Positions 42,290 through 52,018 of a DNA stretch of 64,000 nucleotides are shown here, in pieces; the stretch's first letter is position 1, and every line of letters begins with the position of its first letter. The translations under genes were made by a program, and so were the position numbers. Source of the stretch: G963422705 sp963422705. Its GTDB lineage: Bacteria > Poribacteria > WGA-4E > WGA-3G. The notes beneath the pieces are model-generated. The model worked only from the letters and a program-made list of their open reading frames with translations, searched no databases and had not been told where the DNA came from. The stretch is taken from assembly GCA_963422705.1 (NCBI GenBank), contig OY730443.1, positions 1,674,001 through 1,738,000 of the forward strand, read 5' to 3'.

Positions 42290-42359
42290 ACCCTGATATG
42301 GTAGGAACTGCGGAAGCTGGGCCTCGGATTACGGCCGGTACTCACAATCGGGAGTCACC

Positions 42360-43892
42360 ATGGAATCAATGAATCCCCCGTTCAAGCGGTTTATTTTTCT
42401 TCTAATTGATGGTGCCCCTTATCATATCTTTAAGGATTTGGTCGAAAACGGCGAACTGCCAAACATCAAAAAATACGTTGTCGAACCCGGGTGTCTAAAA
42501 AAAGCCGTTTCCGTTTTTCCGTCAACAACCGGACCTGCCTTTACGCCATTTTTCATGGGACTCTTTCCCGGAACAGCGAACATTCCGGGCATCCGGTGGC
42601 TCTCCAAAACTGAGTTTCAGAACCCTTATCGATTTAAACGTCCGGGTGTGTGCAGTTATATGGGACTTGACGCACTGAGTTTCGAGAAGGATATGCCCTC
42701 AGATTTTCCGACGCTGTTTGACTTCTTTTCGCCTGTGAGTAACATTTATAATCCGCTCGCGCGCGGGTGTCCCCCGGAAAAAAATTTGACGCGATGGGTT
42801 AAACCGTTTGCTTATACCTACGCGCATTTCTCGCATCGCTGGCGATTCGTGAACCGGATTGCATGTCGTCGTTTATGTCGAGCCGTGGAAGCCGGTGACA
42901 AGTTTATCATGTGCCTTTTTCCGGCAGTGGACACGTTTTCGCATCTTTCGCATACGTACTCGCCAGAGGTGCTTGAAACCTATCGCGAAATAGATGCCAC
43001 CATCGGGAATATCGCGCGCACGTTGAAAAGAGATAATGCCTTTGACGAAACCCTGATTCTGATTACAAGTGACCACGGGATGACGAATACGCATACGCAT
43101 ATTGATGTCGTGCAATTTCTCAATAATGCCGGGTGGCAGTGTTTACATTATCCACGTCTTTGGCAACGCGGTGCTACCTGTGCAAGCATGGTTTCCGGCA
43201 ATGGTATGACGCATCTCTACTTTAAAAATGAAGACGTTGATTTAGGCACCGGTACCCGGGTACGAGGGTGGGGCGAACGCCTTCCTTTTGAATATCTCCA
43301 GCAGCGCGGTGTTGTGGAAGCACTTTTAGAACTTGAGGGATTAGCCCTTATTGCAGGTGAAAGCCGAGACGGAAGTATTATCGTGCAAAACCGAACGGGA
43401 AAGGCGCGTATCACACGTCATCCGACAAAAGAGCTAGCTGGAGCGCTCCCCTACTTTTCCTACGAATCGGAGCAAGGTGCGCCACTCAGATACGGCATCA
43501 ATTATGACAAGTTATTCTCACGCGAGGTACTACGTGAGACGTACAATACCGCCTATCCTGATGCTATCGTTCAACTTTGGCAAATCTTCCAGAGCCATCG
43601 AGCCGGTGACTTGGTTTTAAGTGCTGAAAACGGTTATGATTTACGTGCGCGGTATGAGCTTCCTGAACATCACGCTACCCACGGTGCGTTACTTGCGGAA
43701 CATCTGCATATTCCGCTTGCCATTAACGTGTCCATTGCAGAAGAGTACATCCGTTCCGTTGATATTTTCCCTACAGTCTTAAACTTGTGCGGGCACAATT
43801 TAGCAGAATATAACGTGCATCTTGTCGATTCCACGGGCTGTGAAGCACAGTTTCCCCTAATTAGCCAAATTGATGGGGAAATTATCCGTTGA
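42360..43892 (+). CDS. Alkaline phosphatase superfamily phosphodiesterase/nucleotide pyrophosphatase-like protein
   Basis: The 510-aa protein starts FIFLLIDGAPYHIFKDLVEN, with the first metal Asp. AVSVFPSTTGPAFTPFFMGL has the Thr nucleophile in the FPSTTGPA motif, CLFPAVDTFSHLSHTYSPE another Asp/His pair and LILITSDHGMTNTHTHIDVV the SDHG motif. This fits type I phosphodiesterase/nucleotide pyrophosphatase proteins. No signal peptide is present; the substrate (a lipid or nucleotide phosphodiester) is unknown. GGGAGTC precedes the ATG; an alternative start is at 42369. It follows tyrS by 70 bp and may be cotranscribed. Confidence 0.85.
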   Translation: MESMNPPFKRFIFLLIDGAPYHIFKDLVENGELPNIKKYVVEPGCLKKAVSVFPSTTGPAFTPFFMGLFPGTANIPGIRWLSKTEFQNPYRFKRPGVCSYMGLDALSFEKDMPSDFPTLFDFFSPVSNIYNPLARGCPPEKNLTRWVKPFAYTYAHFSHRWRFVNRIACRRLCRAVEAGDKFIMCLFPAVDTFSHLSHTYSPEVLETYREIDATIGNIARTLKRDNAFDETLILITSDHGMTNTHTHIDVVQFLNNAGWQCLHYPRLWQRGATCASMVSGNGMTHLYFKNEDVDLGTGTRVRGWGERLPFEYLQQRGVVEALLELEGLALIAGESRDGSIIVQNRTGKARITRHPTKELAGALPYFSYESEQGAPLRYGINYDKLFSREVLRETYNTAYPDAIVQLWQIFQSHRAGDLVLSAENGYDLRARYELPEHHATHGALLAEHLHIPLAINVSIAEEYIRSVDIFPTVLNLCGHNLAEYNVHLVDSTGCEAQFPLISQIDGEIIR

Positions 43893-43936
43893 CTCCCCCG
43901 ATTATCAGAACTTCTACAGTAAAATTAAAAAAGAAT

Positions 43937-44349
43937 TTGACTTTTCCCGTAAATTGCGGTAATATATTAGTGGGATTTATTGTAATTTTTTAAACGCTTT
44001 GTCGGGCATCACGTCTTAACCTGTTAAAGTGCGAATAATTTTGAATGTAGCGTGTGGCGATATCAGACGACTGCCGCGCTCGGAATTGAGTATCGAATGC
44101 TGGAAACGATTGAATACAGCACCATCTTCACAACGCAAGCCAACCGAGTCCCCCGTACTTTGGCTAGTTTACGTAACGACTATTTGTGCGCGTGGACGTT
44201 TTTTCTCCTCGGGTTTCCGCTTTATTTACACCGTAACTGTAGGGTGGTGAAGGTTCGCTAGCAATCAGAAAATTGATGGAAGTCTCAGATTTTCATAATG
44301 CTTATCACCACCCGATGTCGAAAACCTTCGATGTTGGGATATTTTTTTT
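43937..44349 (+). promoter_or_regulatory. Promoter and attenuator leader of the DAHP synthase gene
   Basis: TTGACT (43937-43942), a 17-bp spacer and TAATAT (43960-43965) start a leader of about 380 nt. GGGTGGTGA (44242-44250) is perfectly complementary to TCACCACCC (44305-44313). The latter overlaps the 5' arm of a terminator hairpin CCCGATGTCGAA (44311-44322) / TTCGATGTTGGG (44327-44338) that ends in eight T. The two structures exclude each other. Upstream of the first arm a frame has Trp, Phe-Phe, Phe and Tyr codons (44186-44226) and stops at 44259-44261, which would suit ribosome-stalling control. A tRNA-sensing leader is an alternative because AGGGTGGTG resembles a T-box core. Confidence 0.65.
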
Positions 44350-44616
44350 AACGCAGTACAGCATGGGGTTAAGAAATCGATGATATGCCCGTATCAAGTT
44401 GGCACGGAAGAAAAGATGGGCGCATACCAAAGCGCCGTTATTCGCATTACTTTCACACGTGTAGGCGCGCCACACGGCAGCTTTTGCATCGGCGTTAGCG
44501 AGATGGCTATTGAATTGAAAGGTGAAACGATTACGAAATCTGCATGCCCGCGTAACGAGAGTCAACACATTAACGTAATTTGATATAAGGTTATTTGTCG
44601 GAGGAAGTTCACAAAA

Positions 44617-45633
44617 ATGGTAATTGTTACCAAAACCGATGCAACACAACAACAAATTGACGCGGTTGTGCAGCGAATCCAGAGTGTTGGATTGAAAGCA
44701 CAAGTATCAACCGGTGAGCAACGCATCGTTATCGGTGTGATAGGGGATAAAACATTGCTTGGTGATATTCCGATAGAGTCGATGTCTGGGGTTGAACGCA
44801 CAATGCCGATTACCGCGCCGTTCAAATTGGCGAGTCGCCAATTTCGCGATGAACCGACGGTTATTGCTGTCAATGGCACAAAAATTGGTGGAAAGCAGCT
44901 CCCTGTGATTGCTGGCCCGTGTGCGGTGGAAAGCACTGAACAGATTGTTGCGATTGCACAAAAAGTCAAAAAAGCGGGTGCCAGTTTCATCCGAGGCGGT
45001 GCTTTCAAACCACGCACTGGCCCGTACAGCTTCCAAGGCTATGGTGAACACGCCCTCGAAATGCTCACCGAAGCCAAAAGCGCGACAGGGCTCGGCATCG
45101 TTACAGAAGTGATGACACCCCATGAAGTCGATTTAGTGGGGCAATGCACCGATATTTTTCAACTCGGTACTCGGAACATGACGAATTACTACCTCTTGCG
45201 TGAGGTTGGTAAAGCGCGGAAACCTGTTATCCTGAAACGAGGCATGAGTTCAACCATTGAGGAGTGGCTCCTCGCCGCAGAATACATTCTCGCGGAAGGG
45301 AACCCGGATGTCGTTTTGTGTGAACGGGGCATCCGAACCTTTGAAACTCACACACGCAACACGCTGGATCTTAACGCCGTACCTGTCGTTCATGAATTGA
45401 GCCACCTGCCCATCATCGTTGACCCGAGTCATGGAACCGGCATCCGGAGCCTCGTCAGTGATATGACGAAGGCATCTGTCGCGTCAGGCGCTGATGGACT
45501 CTTGCTTGAGGTGCATCACAACCCGGACCATTCTATGACGGGCGACGGGGCGCAGTCACTGTTTCCGGAGCAATTTGAGCAGCTCATGAAGGAGCTCAAG
45601 CCTATTGCCCATGCCGTTGGCAGAGAGATATAA
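44617..45633 (+). CDS. aroF: 3-deoxy-7-phosphoheptulonate (DAHP) synthase
   Basis: The 338-aa enzyme condenses phosphoenolpyruvate and erythrose 4-phosphate in the first step of aromatic amino-acid synthesis. An N-terminal ferredoxin-like regulatory domain (residues 1-70, MVIVTKTDATQQQIDAVVQR) precedes the barrel, as in the Thermotoga-type enzyme that is feedback-inhibited by Tyr/Phe. LPVIAGPCAVESTEQIVAIA, FIRGGAFKPRTGPYSFQGYG, KPVILKRGMSSTIEEW and LPIIVDPSHGTGIRSLV are the substrate and metal sites. GGAGGAAG precedes the ATG. The attenuator leader lies upstream. About 260 bp between terminator and gene hold no convincing ORF. Confidence 0.95.
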   Translation: MVIVTKTDATQQQIDAVVQRIQSVGLKAQVSTGEQRIVIGVIGDKTLLGDIPIESMSGVERTMPITAPFKLASRQFRDEPTVIAVNGTKIGGKQLPVIAGPCAVESTEQIVAIAQKVKKAGASFIRGGAFKPRTGPYSFQGYGEHALEMLTEAKSATGLGIVTEVMTPHEVDLVGQCTDIFQLGTRNMTNYYLLREVGKARKPVILKRGMSSTIEEWLLAAEYILAEGNPDVVLCERGIRTFETHTRNTLDLNAVPVVHELSHLPIIVDPSHGTGIRSLVSDMTKASVASGADGLLLEVHHNPDHSMTGDGAQSLFPEQFEQLMKELKPIAHAVGREI

Positions 45634-45675
45634 ACTCAGCAGGAACGTCTTTAAGTCATTGCTGATTTGCATTAT

Positions 45676-45706
45676 CGTAGGGCAAGCTCTCTGGCTTCGC
45701 CCTACG
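45676..45706. terminator. Hairpin between DAHP synthase and 2-isopropylmalate synthase
   Basis: CGTAGGGC (45676-45683) pairs with GCCCTACG (45699-45706), extended internally by AAGC/GCTT. There is no T-run. It may be a weak terminator or a processing site between the two genes. Confidence 0.4.
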
Positions 45707-45767
45707 TTCAAATTAGAATCTCTGGGAACCACGTTTGGAAGAAGCGTCTTTTTGGAGGAAGACACCC

Positions 45768-47321
45768 GTGGACGATTTTCAAAGTAAACCACAGAAGGTC
45801 CATATATTTGACACCACCCTGCGCGATGCAGAGCAGACGCCGGGCGCCGCGCTCGGAATTGAGGAAAAACTGGAGATTGCGAAGCACCTCGCGAAATTAA
45901 ATGTCGATGTGATTGAAGCCGGATTCCCCATCTCCTCACCGGGAGATTTTGATGCCGTGCAACGGATAGCTAGTGACGTTGACGGCCCCGAAATTTGCGC
46001 GTTATCCCGTGTTGTTGAGAAGGACGTCACTGCCGCCTGGAAGGCGATTCAGGACGCACCGCGGGCACGCATTCATACTTTTGTTGGTACGTCAGCAATT
46101 CACATGGAACGGATTACGCGTACAACACCAGAAGACACCCTGAGAATGGCGGTTGATGCCATCGAATACGCAAAGGAGTTGTGTGCTGAACATCCACATG
46201 CTACCGTTGAATTTTCACCAATGGATGCCGGGCGCACAGCGCGCGCATTCCTTTACAAAGTTGTTGAAGCTGCTATCGAAGCAGGCGCGCAGATTGTGAA
46301 TATTCCCGAAACCGTCGGCTGGACACTGCCATCCGAATTCGGGAATCTCATCGCAGGAATCAAGAAGAATGTCACAAATATTGAGGATGCCATTATCAGT
46401 GTTCACTGCCATAACGACTTAGGGCTCGCTGTCGCAAATAGCCTACATGCAATAGAGGCGGGCGCCCGGCAAGTTGAATGCACTATCAACGGGCTCGGAG
46501 AACGCGCGGGAAATACCGCCCTTGAAGAAATTGTCATGGCAATTCGCACACGACGCGACTACTTCAAAGGATACTACACCGACATTAATACAACCGAAAT
46601 TGTACCGATTAGTCGAAGGGTTAGCCGAACCATGGGAATCCCTGTTCAGCCTAACAAGGCCATCGTCGGGGAGAACGCCTTCGCACATAGCTCCGGAATA
46701 CACCAAGACGGAATTATCAAATCACGCGTCACCTTTGAAATCATCGACCCGAAAGAGATTGGATGGAAAGAGAGCCAACTCATTCTGAGTCCACGTTCCG
46801 GACGCAATGCGCTCAAACACCGTCTCAATGAACTCGGCTATGAAGTCCAGACAGCGCAATTAGACAAAATTTACGAACGTTTCCTGAAGGTTGCCGATAA
46901 GAAAAAAGCGGTACACGACGCGGACCTTGAAGCAATCATGGTAGATGAAATTCGGGATGTCCCGGAGCATTTTGAACTGAATTATATTCAAGTCGTCAGC
47001 GGCACCCGGATTTCACCCACGACGACAGTCGGCATCAAGACAGAAAATGGCATTGTTGAGAGCGCATCTACCGGAGATGGGCCCGTTGATGCCGCATTCA
47101 AGGCAATCGGGCAGATTGTTAAATTCCGACTCAATCTACTTGATTATCAGATTCGCTCCGTCACTGAGGGCGAGGATGCAATCGGGGAGGTAACCCTAAA
47201 AGTTCAAGATAACGGTAATCTTATTACCGGACGCGGCGCAAGCACAGATATCATTGAAGCCAGCGCAAAAGCATACATTCATGCTGTGAATAAGCTCATT
47301 CAACTCCGGGCAGAAGGTTAA
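45768..47321 (+). CDS. leuA: 2-isopropylmalate synthase
   Basis: The 517-aa enzyme condenses acetyl-CoA with 2-oxoisovalerate, the first committed step of leucine synthesis. VHIFDTTLRDAEQTPGAALG is the signature with the metal Asp. VHCHNDLGLAVANSLHAIEA supplies two metal His, and NGLGERAGNTALEEIVMAI is the second signature. The C-terminal LeuA allosteric domain (about 390-517) ends ITGRGASTDIIEASAKAYIH. GTG 45768 has GGAGGAAG at 6-bp spacing; an in-frame ATG further upstream covers that site. The gene is followed by a strong terminator. Confidence 0.95.
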   Translation: MDDFQSKPQKVHIFDTTLRDAEQTPGAALGIEEKLEIAKHLAKLNVDVIEAGFPISSPGDFDAVQRIASDVDGPEICALSRVVEKDVTAAWKAIQDAPRARIHTFVGTSAIHMERITRTTPEDTLRMAVDAIEYAKELCAEHPHATVEFSPMDAGRTARAFLYKVVEAAIEAGAQIVNIPETVGWTLPSEFGNLIAGIKKNVTNIEDAIISVHCHNDLGLAVANSLHAIEAGARQVECTINGLGERAGNTALEEIVMAIRTRRDYFKGYYTDINTTEIVPISRRVSRTMGIPVQPNKAIVGENAFAHSSGIHQDGIIKSRVTFEIIDPKEIGWKESQLILSPRSGRNALKHRLNELGYEVQTAQLDKIYERFLKVADKKKAVHDADLEAIMVDEIRDVPEHFELNYIQVVSGTRISPTTTVGIKTENGIVESASTGDGPVDAAFKAIGQIVKFRLNLLDYQIRSVTEGEDAIGEVTLKVQDNGNLITGRGASTDIIEASAKAYIHAVNKLIQLRAEG

Positions 47322-47340
47322 ATACTGACGGGACATAATT

Positions 47341-47380
47341 AACCGGAAGAAGGTTGTAACGCCTCTTCCGGTTTTTTTTT
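47341..47380 (+). terminator. Rho-independent terminator after leuA
   Basis: AACCGGAAGA (47341-47350) pairs perfectly with TCTTCCGGTT (47364-47373), followed by a run of T to 47380. Confidence 0.85.
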
Positions 47381-47865
47381 ACGGCAGCATGCTGTTATCA
47401 AATCTGAGGGGAAGCAGACAACGAATAAGGATTCCCCATGATAAGTACTCTATTTTTTCACACCGTTCTTCATAGATTGCGGGGCACTAATTGACTGCTT
47501 AACCCAAGTTTAACCGAATTCTGTTCATCATGCAATCGATAAAATTTCACGAGCAAGAGGCGCATTCTAAAAAGCAACAGAAATCCCTTTACGATTTTAA
47601 GTATTGCCGAAGTTGAGATTTTCTGGTATGCTCTAAATTACAATCTCCAATCATGAAGCAGCAGGAAAATTTTGGGAGGGTTTTGAAAATTCAAGCAACC
47701 CGAAGCGAATTATAGAGAATAGATTGAGTCGTTGTAAAAACAGATAGGTGAGAGGTTTCCGAAAATATCAGCAACATGTGAATTCCATTCAATACCGTTA
47801 ATCGTCTTTCTGATATTGATGTTAGGCAGAGATACTACCAATAAATAGAAGGATTGACAAGAGAT
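47381..47865. other. Long intergenic region without a recognised gene
   Basis: About 485 bp, AT-rich. No coding frame with a start site, no tRNA-like or repeat sequence and no close match to the promoter cassettes is visible. It probably holds the promoter of the DUF5694 gene; no clear -35/-10 pair could be picked. Confidence 0.4.
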
Positions 47866-48681
47866 ATGAAGTCAATGATACCGAAACCAACAATAATGAT
47901 TCTCGGCGGTGAACACTTAGCGAATCCAGGGATGGACACGTTCAATAAAAGAATGGATGACGTTCTCGCCCCGAAGCGTCAACGTGAAATCGAAGAACTT
48001 GTTCAGCTGCTCAAACGGTTTAAACCCACCAAAATAGCCCTTGAAGTAGATGAAAGATTCGAGCAGGGAATTCAGACAGACTATCAAGACTACTTGGAAG
48101 GAACTTATGAACTTAAGCGGGGTGAAGGTGACCAGATTGGCTTTCGGTTAGCCAAGGAGATGGAACATTCAAAGCTGTATTGTGTCGATTATTGGCCGGC
48201 GTCCTGGCCGATTCTTGATAAAATTGATACGGATTTGCTGCGCTACGACGAGTTTGCAAAAACCCACGCTCAAGAGCATTTGTTGCCTCCCCCGCCGACA
48301 GACGGGAAAGTTACACAGGATGAGGACGGCGTAACCTGGGTTGAGTCGGAAAAATATGAGAACATGGTGGAGATTTACAAGCGGCTCAACCACTCAGAAG
48401 GGCGACTTAGTGAACACCAAGGGTATTTGCGGCAGGCGCAGATTGGACGGGGTACACACTACCCAGGAGCGAATTGGGTGGCGCATAGTTGGTATTCAAG
48501 AAATCTCAAGATTTTTGTGAACATAACGCGGATTACTGAATTCGCCGCCGAAGACCGGATATTACTGATTATCGGTGCTGGGCACGTTTTTCTGCTCCAG
48601 CAGTTTCTTGAGGATTCAGGAGATTACCTCGTCGAAAGTCCATTGAAGTATTTGGATGGGGAAGAATCAGAAACGTCTTAA
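47866..48681 (+). CDS. DUF5694-type protein
   Basis: The 271-aa protein starts MKSMIPKPTIMILGGEHLAN, then PGMDTFNKRMDDVLAPKRQR and FKPTKIALEVDERFEQG. This GxxHLxNPGxD...DDVLSPKRQxEI...PTKIAVE pattern is that of DUF5694 proteins, which have a TraB/EreA/ChaN-like fold with a conserved Glu in the ALEVD strand. It ends with LLIIGAGHVFLLQQFLEDSG, the conserved GxGH block. A hydrolase activity is possible but unproven. The ATG at 47866 is preferred to a TTG four codons upstream; neither has a strong ribosome-binding site. Confidence 0.78.
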   Translation: MKSMIPKPTIMILGGEHLANPGMDTFNKRMDDVLAPKRQREIEELVQLLKRFKPTKIALEVDERFEQGIQTDYQDYLEGTYELKRGEGDQIGFRLAKEMEHSKLYCVDYWPASWPILDKIDTDLLRYDEFAKTHAQEHLLPPPPTDGKVTQDEDGVTWVESEKYENMVEIYKRLNHSEGRLSEHQGYLRQAQIGRGTHYPGANWVAHSWYSRNLKIFVNITRITEFAAEDRILLIIGAGHVFLLQQFLEDSGDYLVESPLKYLDGEESETS

Positions 48682-48823
48682 CCGATTGGAGAAAGAGATA
48701 AAGTATCTAAAGGTGAACTACATCTACTCCTTTTCGAGAATTTAAGATGAGATTCTGAAGAACCATCTCAGCATTAGCTTTTCTCTTTTCTCATACGAAG
48801 AGATATAAAAATCGGAAAAAGTT

Positions 48824-51800
48824 ATGTCAGTTAATTTCGCAATTTCGCAGCTCGGCATCTGTCTTATCCTCGTCGTCGTCACGTTAGTCTGGGGGATTTT
48901 TCGTTATCGGAAGGGGATTGGTTATGGTAACGTAAAATCTCGGCATCGTTGGTTCCGTTTTCAAGGGTATCTGCTTTGGTTTCTCGGGGGCTTGATTGTG
49001 TGCAGCAGTACCGTTCCTATCGCGTATTTATATACCGAGCACCTCTGGTTTGAAAGCGTTGGTTATGCGGATGTTTTTTGGAAGCGCGTGTTTTGGCGTT
49101 GGGGTATCTTCGGGGCTTTCTTTTTGTTTGCCCTCAGTTTTATGCATCTGAACGCGGCGTTTGCGAATCGCCTGTGTCCGGAGTCACGTGAATTTGGGCG
49201 GTGGAACCATACTCGGACAGTCTCTTTTCAACGTACGGTTTTCTGTATAACCGTTTTCCTCTCATTAATCTTTGCGACAACTCTATTTTTTTTAGAAGAT
49301 GCCTTTTTCCGTTACCTGAACCGCCCTCCAGCAAACGTAGAACCGATACTTTTAGGAAAAGAACGGAATTTCTATCTTTTCAGTTTCCCCATCCATAAAT
49401 GGGTAAGCCTCTGGGTGGAAATATTGCTATGGGTAACATGCATTATTGTCGCCTTGCTCTATAACTTTTACTATCGTCGTGATGCACGGACGATGGTGCG
49501 TGTAAAAAAATATATGGTTGTGCACGGCTCTATCTTATGGCTGCTTTTGTTAGGAGTCAATTTATGGCGTAGCTATGTGAATTTATGGGGAAAGGTTTAC
49601 ACGTCGCCGCTCTCGTCTTCGCTGTCAACAATTCATGGGATGTTTTATGTCGATGTTCGGCTTGAAGGTGCAACCAACGTCTATCGTGTGATTCTGCTTT
49701 GTCTGGGTATCGTCATTCTATTTAACTTTTTCTGGCGTAAGCGATTTCTGTGGTATACGGTAATGTGTGTGTGGGGCGCGAGTTATTTAGGTTTGATTCA
49801 TGCTTATCCACAAGCCGTGCATTTATGGGATGTAAAATCAACGGGCAACGCACTTATTGTGGAAAAACCGTATCTCGAACAGCATATTAAAGATACGCGG
49901 GCAGCCTTTGATTTAGATACAATTGTGGAAAAAGAGTATAAACCGGGGGCAGCGACGTTAGAAATGATAGAAGGCGATAGGAACAAGGCAGTCCGAGATA
50001 ATGTCCAACTCTGGGATAGGCGTATATTATATGATGTACTACGTGCAGATTATCTTGTGAAACATCACAATTTTCATCCGTATACAGATGTTGATAGGTA
50101 CCACGTTAGCATGCCACCAAATCTCACAAATGTAGCGTTGTCCAGAGACGGAGAAAAAGGCCCTTCGCCGATGACTGAAGCGAAGAAACAGTACAGACAA
50201 GTGTTAATCGCAGCGCGTGAAATAGAACCGGATTCCGATTCAAATGACAGAAGGGATTCGAGTTTCGAGTGGGGGCATCTAAAACTCGGGTTTACACATG
50301 GGTATGGTGTATATGTTGCGCCTGTGAACGTTGCTCAAGGTGAGCAACCTGTTTTCTGGGTAGAAGCGATATCAAACCAGCGGCACTCAACTCATCCAAC
50401 TGATAAAGGTTCAGCGGAAACGCCACAGGAAGAGGACATATCAGTAAAACAGATGGATAAATATCCGGAGTTAGAGGTAACGCAGCCTCGCATCTATTAT
50501 GGGGAAATGACGCACGATTATGTCGTTGTTAACACCAAAGAAGCCGAATATAACGTTGTAACAGCGGTATCTACGGACACAGCCTCGGATTTGCAACAAG
50601 TTCCAGCTGAAACAGAAACGGGATATCATTATACCGGCACAGGCGGCGTCGCGTTAGAAGGCTGGTTCCGGCGCCTCTGTTTTGCGATAAGGTTTGCCTC
50701 CTTTCAGATTCTGCGGAGTGATGCGTTATCAACGGAGAGCCGGGTGATGTTCTGGCGAAAGATTGGTACGCGGAATGGCCAAAAGATTGTACGGGACCGC
50801 CTATCACACATCGCCCCGTTCCTTGACTACGATGCGGACCCGTACATTGTTATTAACAATGGCGAATTATGGTGGATTATCGATTTCTACGTCACCAGCA
50901 AATGGTACCCTAATGCGCAATATTATGAGGATGATACTTCACTTCTCCCCGCTAACGCGCTGGATGCGGAGCCCCTTTTTAAGCGATTCAATTATATAAG
51001 AAATTCGGGGGTTGCTGTCGTGAATGCCTATTCTGGCGCGGTAAATTTCTACGCCGTGAAAGAGAATGAGGCAATGATAGGGACGTATCAAAAGGCTTTT
51101 CCAAATTTGTTTAAAGGAACTGATGAGATGCCGGAAGGTTTGCGGATGCATTTACGATTTCCGGACTACCTGACGCGCATTCAAGCAAAAATGTATGGGG
51201 ATTATCACGTCACGGACCCGACTGTTTTTTTATTTGAAGGGATGCAGTGGAAGATTCCCCTGGAAGTCTACGGCCCTGCGACAAAATCAAACGCTGATAA
51301 GGACATAAAGTGGGCGATTAATCAGGAGATGATGCCGTATTATGCGATGCTCAAACTCCCTGGCCAAAATCAGACGGAATTTGTCAATATGATTCCGTTC
51401 AGGCCATCAACGAAGGAACGTAAAATGAAAGCGTGGATGGTTGCCCGTTGCGATGAACCTTACTATGGGGAACGTATTGTTTATGTGTTGTCGAATCCGG
51501 ATGGCGTTGACGGCCCTAGGCATATTGAAGAAGAGATTAATAGTCAGTTGTCCGAAAAATTTCTGAACTGGAAGACATCGAATACGATTAGCCGCGGAAG
51601 CCTCCACGTGATTCCGATTGAGGGCGGAATCTTTTTCGTTGAACCCATCTATACGATGGCAGAGAAATCAGAGCGTGCCGATAGAACTGATGGATTCAGT
51701 TCCGGAGAAGCAGGCGGGCGCCCGAGACTTAAGGAAGTTGCGGTGGTGGTGAATGAGCATCAAGTCGCCTCCGATTCTTCATTTGACGCCGCGATGCGGG

Positions 51801-51958
51801 AAACGATTGAGGTTGGGAAAAAGGTGCCTTCGGAATCCATAATGCCCCGTGTGCCTGAACAAGAAGCGCCAAATCCTGATGAACTTTGGAAGGAAGCGAT
51901 GAAAGCGCTTCAAGCCTATCAGGAAGCGTATAAAAAAGCGGCGCAATCAAATCAATAG
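48824..51958 (+). CDS. UPF0182-family large membrane protein
   Basis: The 1044-aa protein has about seven transmembrane helices in its first 340 residues (for example ISQLGICLILVVVTLVWGIF, GYLLWFLGGLIVCSSTVPIA, IFGAFFLFALSFMHLNAAFA) and then a 600-residue extracytoplasmic domain. HLWFESVGYADVFWKRV, the first soluble loop, and RADYLVKHHNFHPYTDVDRY and FASFQILRSDALSTESRVMF later are the conserved blocks of UPF0182 (COG1615), found in actinobacteria, cyanobacteria and others. The function is unknown. The C-terminus is acidic and low-complexity. It is convergent with the next gene. Confidence 0.9.
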   Translation: MSVNFAISQLGICLILVVVTLVWGIFRYRKGIGYGNVKSRHRWFRFQGYLLWFLGGLIVCSSTVPIAYLYTEHLWFESVGYADVFWKRVFWRWGIFGAFFLFALSFMHLNAAFANRLCPESREFGRWNHTRTVSFQRTVFCITVFLSLIFATTLFFLEDAFFRYLNRPPANVEPILLGKERNFYLFSFPIHKWVSLWVEILLWVTCIIVALLYNFYYRRDARTMVRVKKYMVVHGSILWLLLLGVNLWRSYVNLWGKVYTSPLSSSLSTIHGMFYVDVRLEGATNVYRVILLCLGIVILFNFFWRKRFLWYTVMCVWGASYLGLIHAYPQAVHLWDVKSTGNALIVEKPYLEQHIKDTRAAFDLDTIVEKEYKPGAATLEMIEGDRNKAVRDNVQLWDRRILYDVLRADYLVKHHNFHPYTDVDRYHVSMPPNLTNVALSRDGEKGPSPMTEAKKQYRQVLIAAREIEPDSDSNDRRDSSFEWGHLKLGFTHGYGVYVAPVNVAQGEQPVFWVEAISNQRHSTHPTDKGSAETPQEEDISVKQMDKYPELEVTQPRIYYGEMTHDYVVVNTKEAEYNVVTAVSTDTASDLQQVPAETETGYHYTGTGGVALEGWFRRLCFAIRFASFQILRSDALSTESRVMFWRKIGTRNGQKIVRDRLSHIAPFLDYDADPYIVINNGELWWIIDFYVTSKWYPNAQYYEDDTSLLPANALDAEPLFKRFNYIRNSGVAVVNAYSGAVNFYAVKENEAMIGTYQKAFPNLFKGTDEMPEGLRMHLRFPDYLTRIQAKMYGDYHVTDPTVFLFEGMQWKIPLEVYGPATKSNADKDIKWAINQEMMPYYAMLKLPGQNQTEFVNMIPFRPSTKERKMKAWMVARCDEPYYGERIVYVLSNPDGVDGPRHIEEEINSQLSEKFLNWKTSNTISRGSLHVIPIEGGIFFVEPIYTMAEKSERADRTDGFSSGEAGGRPRLKEVAVVVNEHQVASDSSFDAAMRETIEVGKKVPSESIMPRVPEQEAPNPDELWKEAMKALQAYQEAYKKAAQSNQ

Positions 51959-52018
51959 CATCGTCATGAATGGAATTGCTATAAATCGGGTGTAGGAATA
52001 GGAGTGCATCCGCGCCGG

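Noticed and set aside
44029..44261. Full T-box riboswitch in the DAHP leader
   Set aside because: AGGGTGGTG resembles the T-box core, but the ACCGCG half, the AGTA stem-I bulge and the rest of stem I could not be identified; reported as an attenuator of undecided type.
44380..44583. 67-codon frame between the attenuator and the DAHP synthase gene
   Set aside because: No Shine-Dalgarno sequence and no recognisable family; treated as untranslated leader, though a small leader protein cannot be fully excluded.
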